A stretch of DNA of 14,979 bases from JBALVO01 sp036961445 (lineage in GTDB: Bacteria; Pseudomonadota; Gammaproteobacteria; Pseudomonadales; Halieaceae), in NCBI GenBank assembly GCA_036961445.1, contig JBALVO010000091.1, positions 1-14,979 of the forward strand, read 5' to 3'. Below are positions 14,189-14,979 of this stretch, in pieces (positions within the stretch are counted from its first letter, which is position 1; each line of letters begins with the position of its first letter). A program made the translations under genes and the position numbers. The notes beneath the pieces are model-generated. The model was given only the letters and a program-made list of their open reading frames with translations, had not been told where the DNA came from and did not search any database.

Positions 14189-14979
14189 CAGGTGCCTCGG
14201 ACGTACAAGGTAAGTTTCTGTCCGGGCTGCAAGTACTTGTTCGGCTGCAGTGCGTTCCAGGCGATAATTTCATTGATCGACACACCGAACTTGCCAGCGA
14301 TACGGTATAGGGAATCCCCCGACCGCACGCGATAACCGCGTGCTTTGGGTGGCCCTAGGGTAGTGGACATGGCAAGACTGGATGCCCAGGCACTGCCCTG
14401 AGGAATCATCAGGGTTTTACCGGCGCGTATCATACTGCCGCGAATGTTATTCACCTCGCGCAGCAATCCTACTTCGGTATCAAATTTCTTGGCGATACCG
14501 ATCAGGTTATCTCCCTGCTGAATATGGTAGTACTGCCATTGCACACGGTCTGCAGGGGTGAGGGCGGCTACACCCTGTTCAAATTGGGCGCGGGTCCCCA
14601 GCGGCAACAACAATTCAGGCGGCATATCAGGGGAGGTGGCCCAACGCAATTGTCCCGGGTTCAGTGCACGCAATGCATCCAGCGGTATGCCGGCCAGGTC
14701 GGCTGCCCGGTTCATCTCCAGTTGTCCGCCGGTATCAGCGATTTCAAAGGACGGACTATTAGCCACCGGGGGTATCTGTACAGCAAAGGCCTCGGGATAG
14801 GCCACGATCTGTGTCAGGGCGATCAGTTTTGGTACATAGTTGCGGGTTTCCCTGGGTAATTTGATGGACCAGTAGTCAGTTTTGAGTCCCTTTTTGCGGT
14901 TGGCCTGCCGCGCGCGCGCAACGCGGCCCTTGCCAGAGTTGTAGGCTGCCAGAGCCAGCAACCAGTCCTCGTCGAACTC
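14188..14979 (-). CDS. mltD: Membrane-bound lytic murein transglycosylase D, C-terminal part (partial)
   Basis: The gene enters from the right edge, and its last 263 codons are visible. MltD cleaves the glycan strands of peptidoglycan, forming 1,6-anhydro-muramic ends, at the outer membrane facing the periplasm. The visible part opens with the end of the GH23 transglycosylase domain (DWLLALAAYNSG, then TDYWSIKLPRETRNYVPKL). A linker domain follows, then two LysM peptidoglycan-binding repeats at visible residues about 151-194 (YHIQQGDNLIGIAKKF) and 216-261 (YRVRSGDSLYRIAGKFGVS). This layout matches MltD. The catalytic glutamate, signal peptide and lipobox lie outside the window. It is followed by rlmG on the same strand after 27 bases, with the hairpin at 14167-14188 between them. 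Confidence 0.93.
   Translation of the reverse strand, partial: EFDEDWLLALAAYNSGKGRVARARQANRKKGLKTDYWSIKLPRETRNYVPKLIALTQIVAYPEAFAVQIPPVANSPSFEIADTGGQLEMNRAADLAGIPLDALRALNPGQLRWATSPDMPPELLLPLGTRAQFEQGVAALTPADRVQWQYYHIQQGDNLIGIAKKFDTEVGLLREVNNIRGSMIRAGKTLMIPQGSAWASSLAMSTTLGPPKARGYRVRSGDSLYRIAGKFGVSINEIIAWNALQPNKYLQPGQKLTLYVRGT

Overview
The window looks like ordinary core chromosome of a gammaproteobacterium with moderately high GC, plausibly a marine Cellvibrionales/Halieaceae-type organism. That placement is an inference from gene content: an E. coli-like NfuA, an AroF-type DAHP synthase, RlmG, MltD, and an AddAB-like helicase-nuclease pair instead of RecBCD. I saw no insertion sequence, prophage, CRISPR array, tRNA or rRNA. 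Genes are tightly packed and no gene-free stretch exceeds about 160 bases.

Left part (1-4192). A 40-residue tail-anchored membrane protein (+ strand) converges on a DUF2970 membrane protein (- strand). The DUF2970 gene sits 14 bases downstream of metH, the cobalamin-dependent methionine synthase, and is probably co-transcribed with it. MetH has all its domains and catalytic residues, but its homocysteine domain departs from the family pattern around the first zinc cysteine.

Middle left (4193-5976). metH is divergent from nfuA, a Fe-S carrier. The nfuA promoter is an extended -10 overlapped by a palindrome that resembles an IscR type-1 site, which fits Fe-S-responsive repression. nfuA converges on a tyrosine-type DAHP synthase (aroF), with only 11 bases between the stop codons. 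The aroF leader carries four CCCGG-type elements spaced 14-15 bases apart.

Middle right (5977-12221). Divergent from aroF is a two-gene operon encoding an AddB-like protein (inactive helicase region plus a Fe-S PD-(D/E)XK nuclease) and an AddA-like UvrD-family helicase-nuclease. The first starts with TTG behind a strong Shine-Dalgarno; the second starts with GTG in a 4-base overlap. Together they should process double-strand DNA ends for recombination.

Right part (12222-14979). Three minus-strand genes follow: a secreted protein with two copies of a small beta-rich repeat, the 23S rRNA methyltransferase RlmG, and the C-terminal part of the lytic transglycosylase MltD, which runs off the window. 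A perfect 9-bp hairpin with a T-tract lies between the mltD stop and the rlmG start and buries the rlmG ribosome binding site. It could act as terminator, translational switch, or both.

I did not find a convincing new multi-gene system. The most interesting signals are regulatory: the mltD-rlmG hairpin, the nfuA operator and the aroF leader array. The small uncharacterised proteins and the MetH variation come next.
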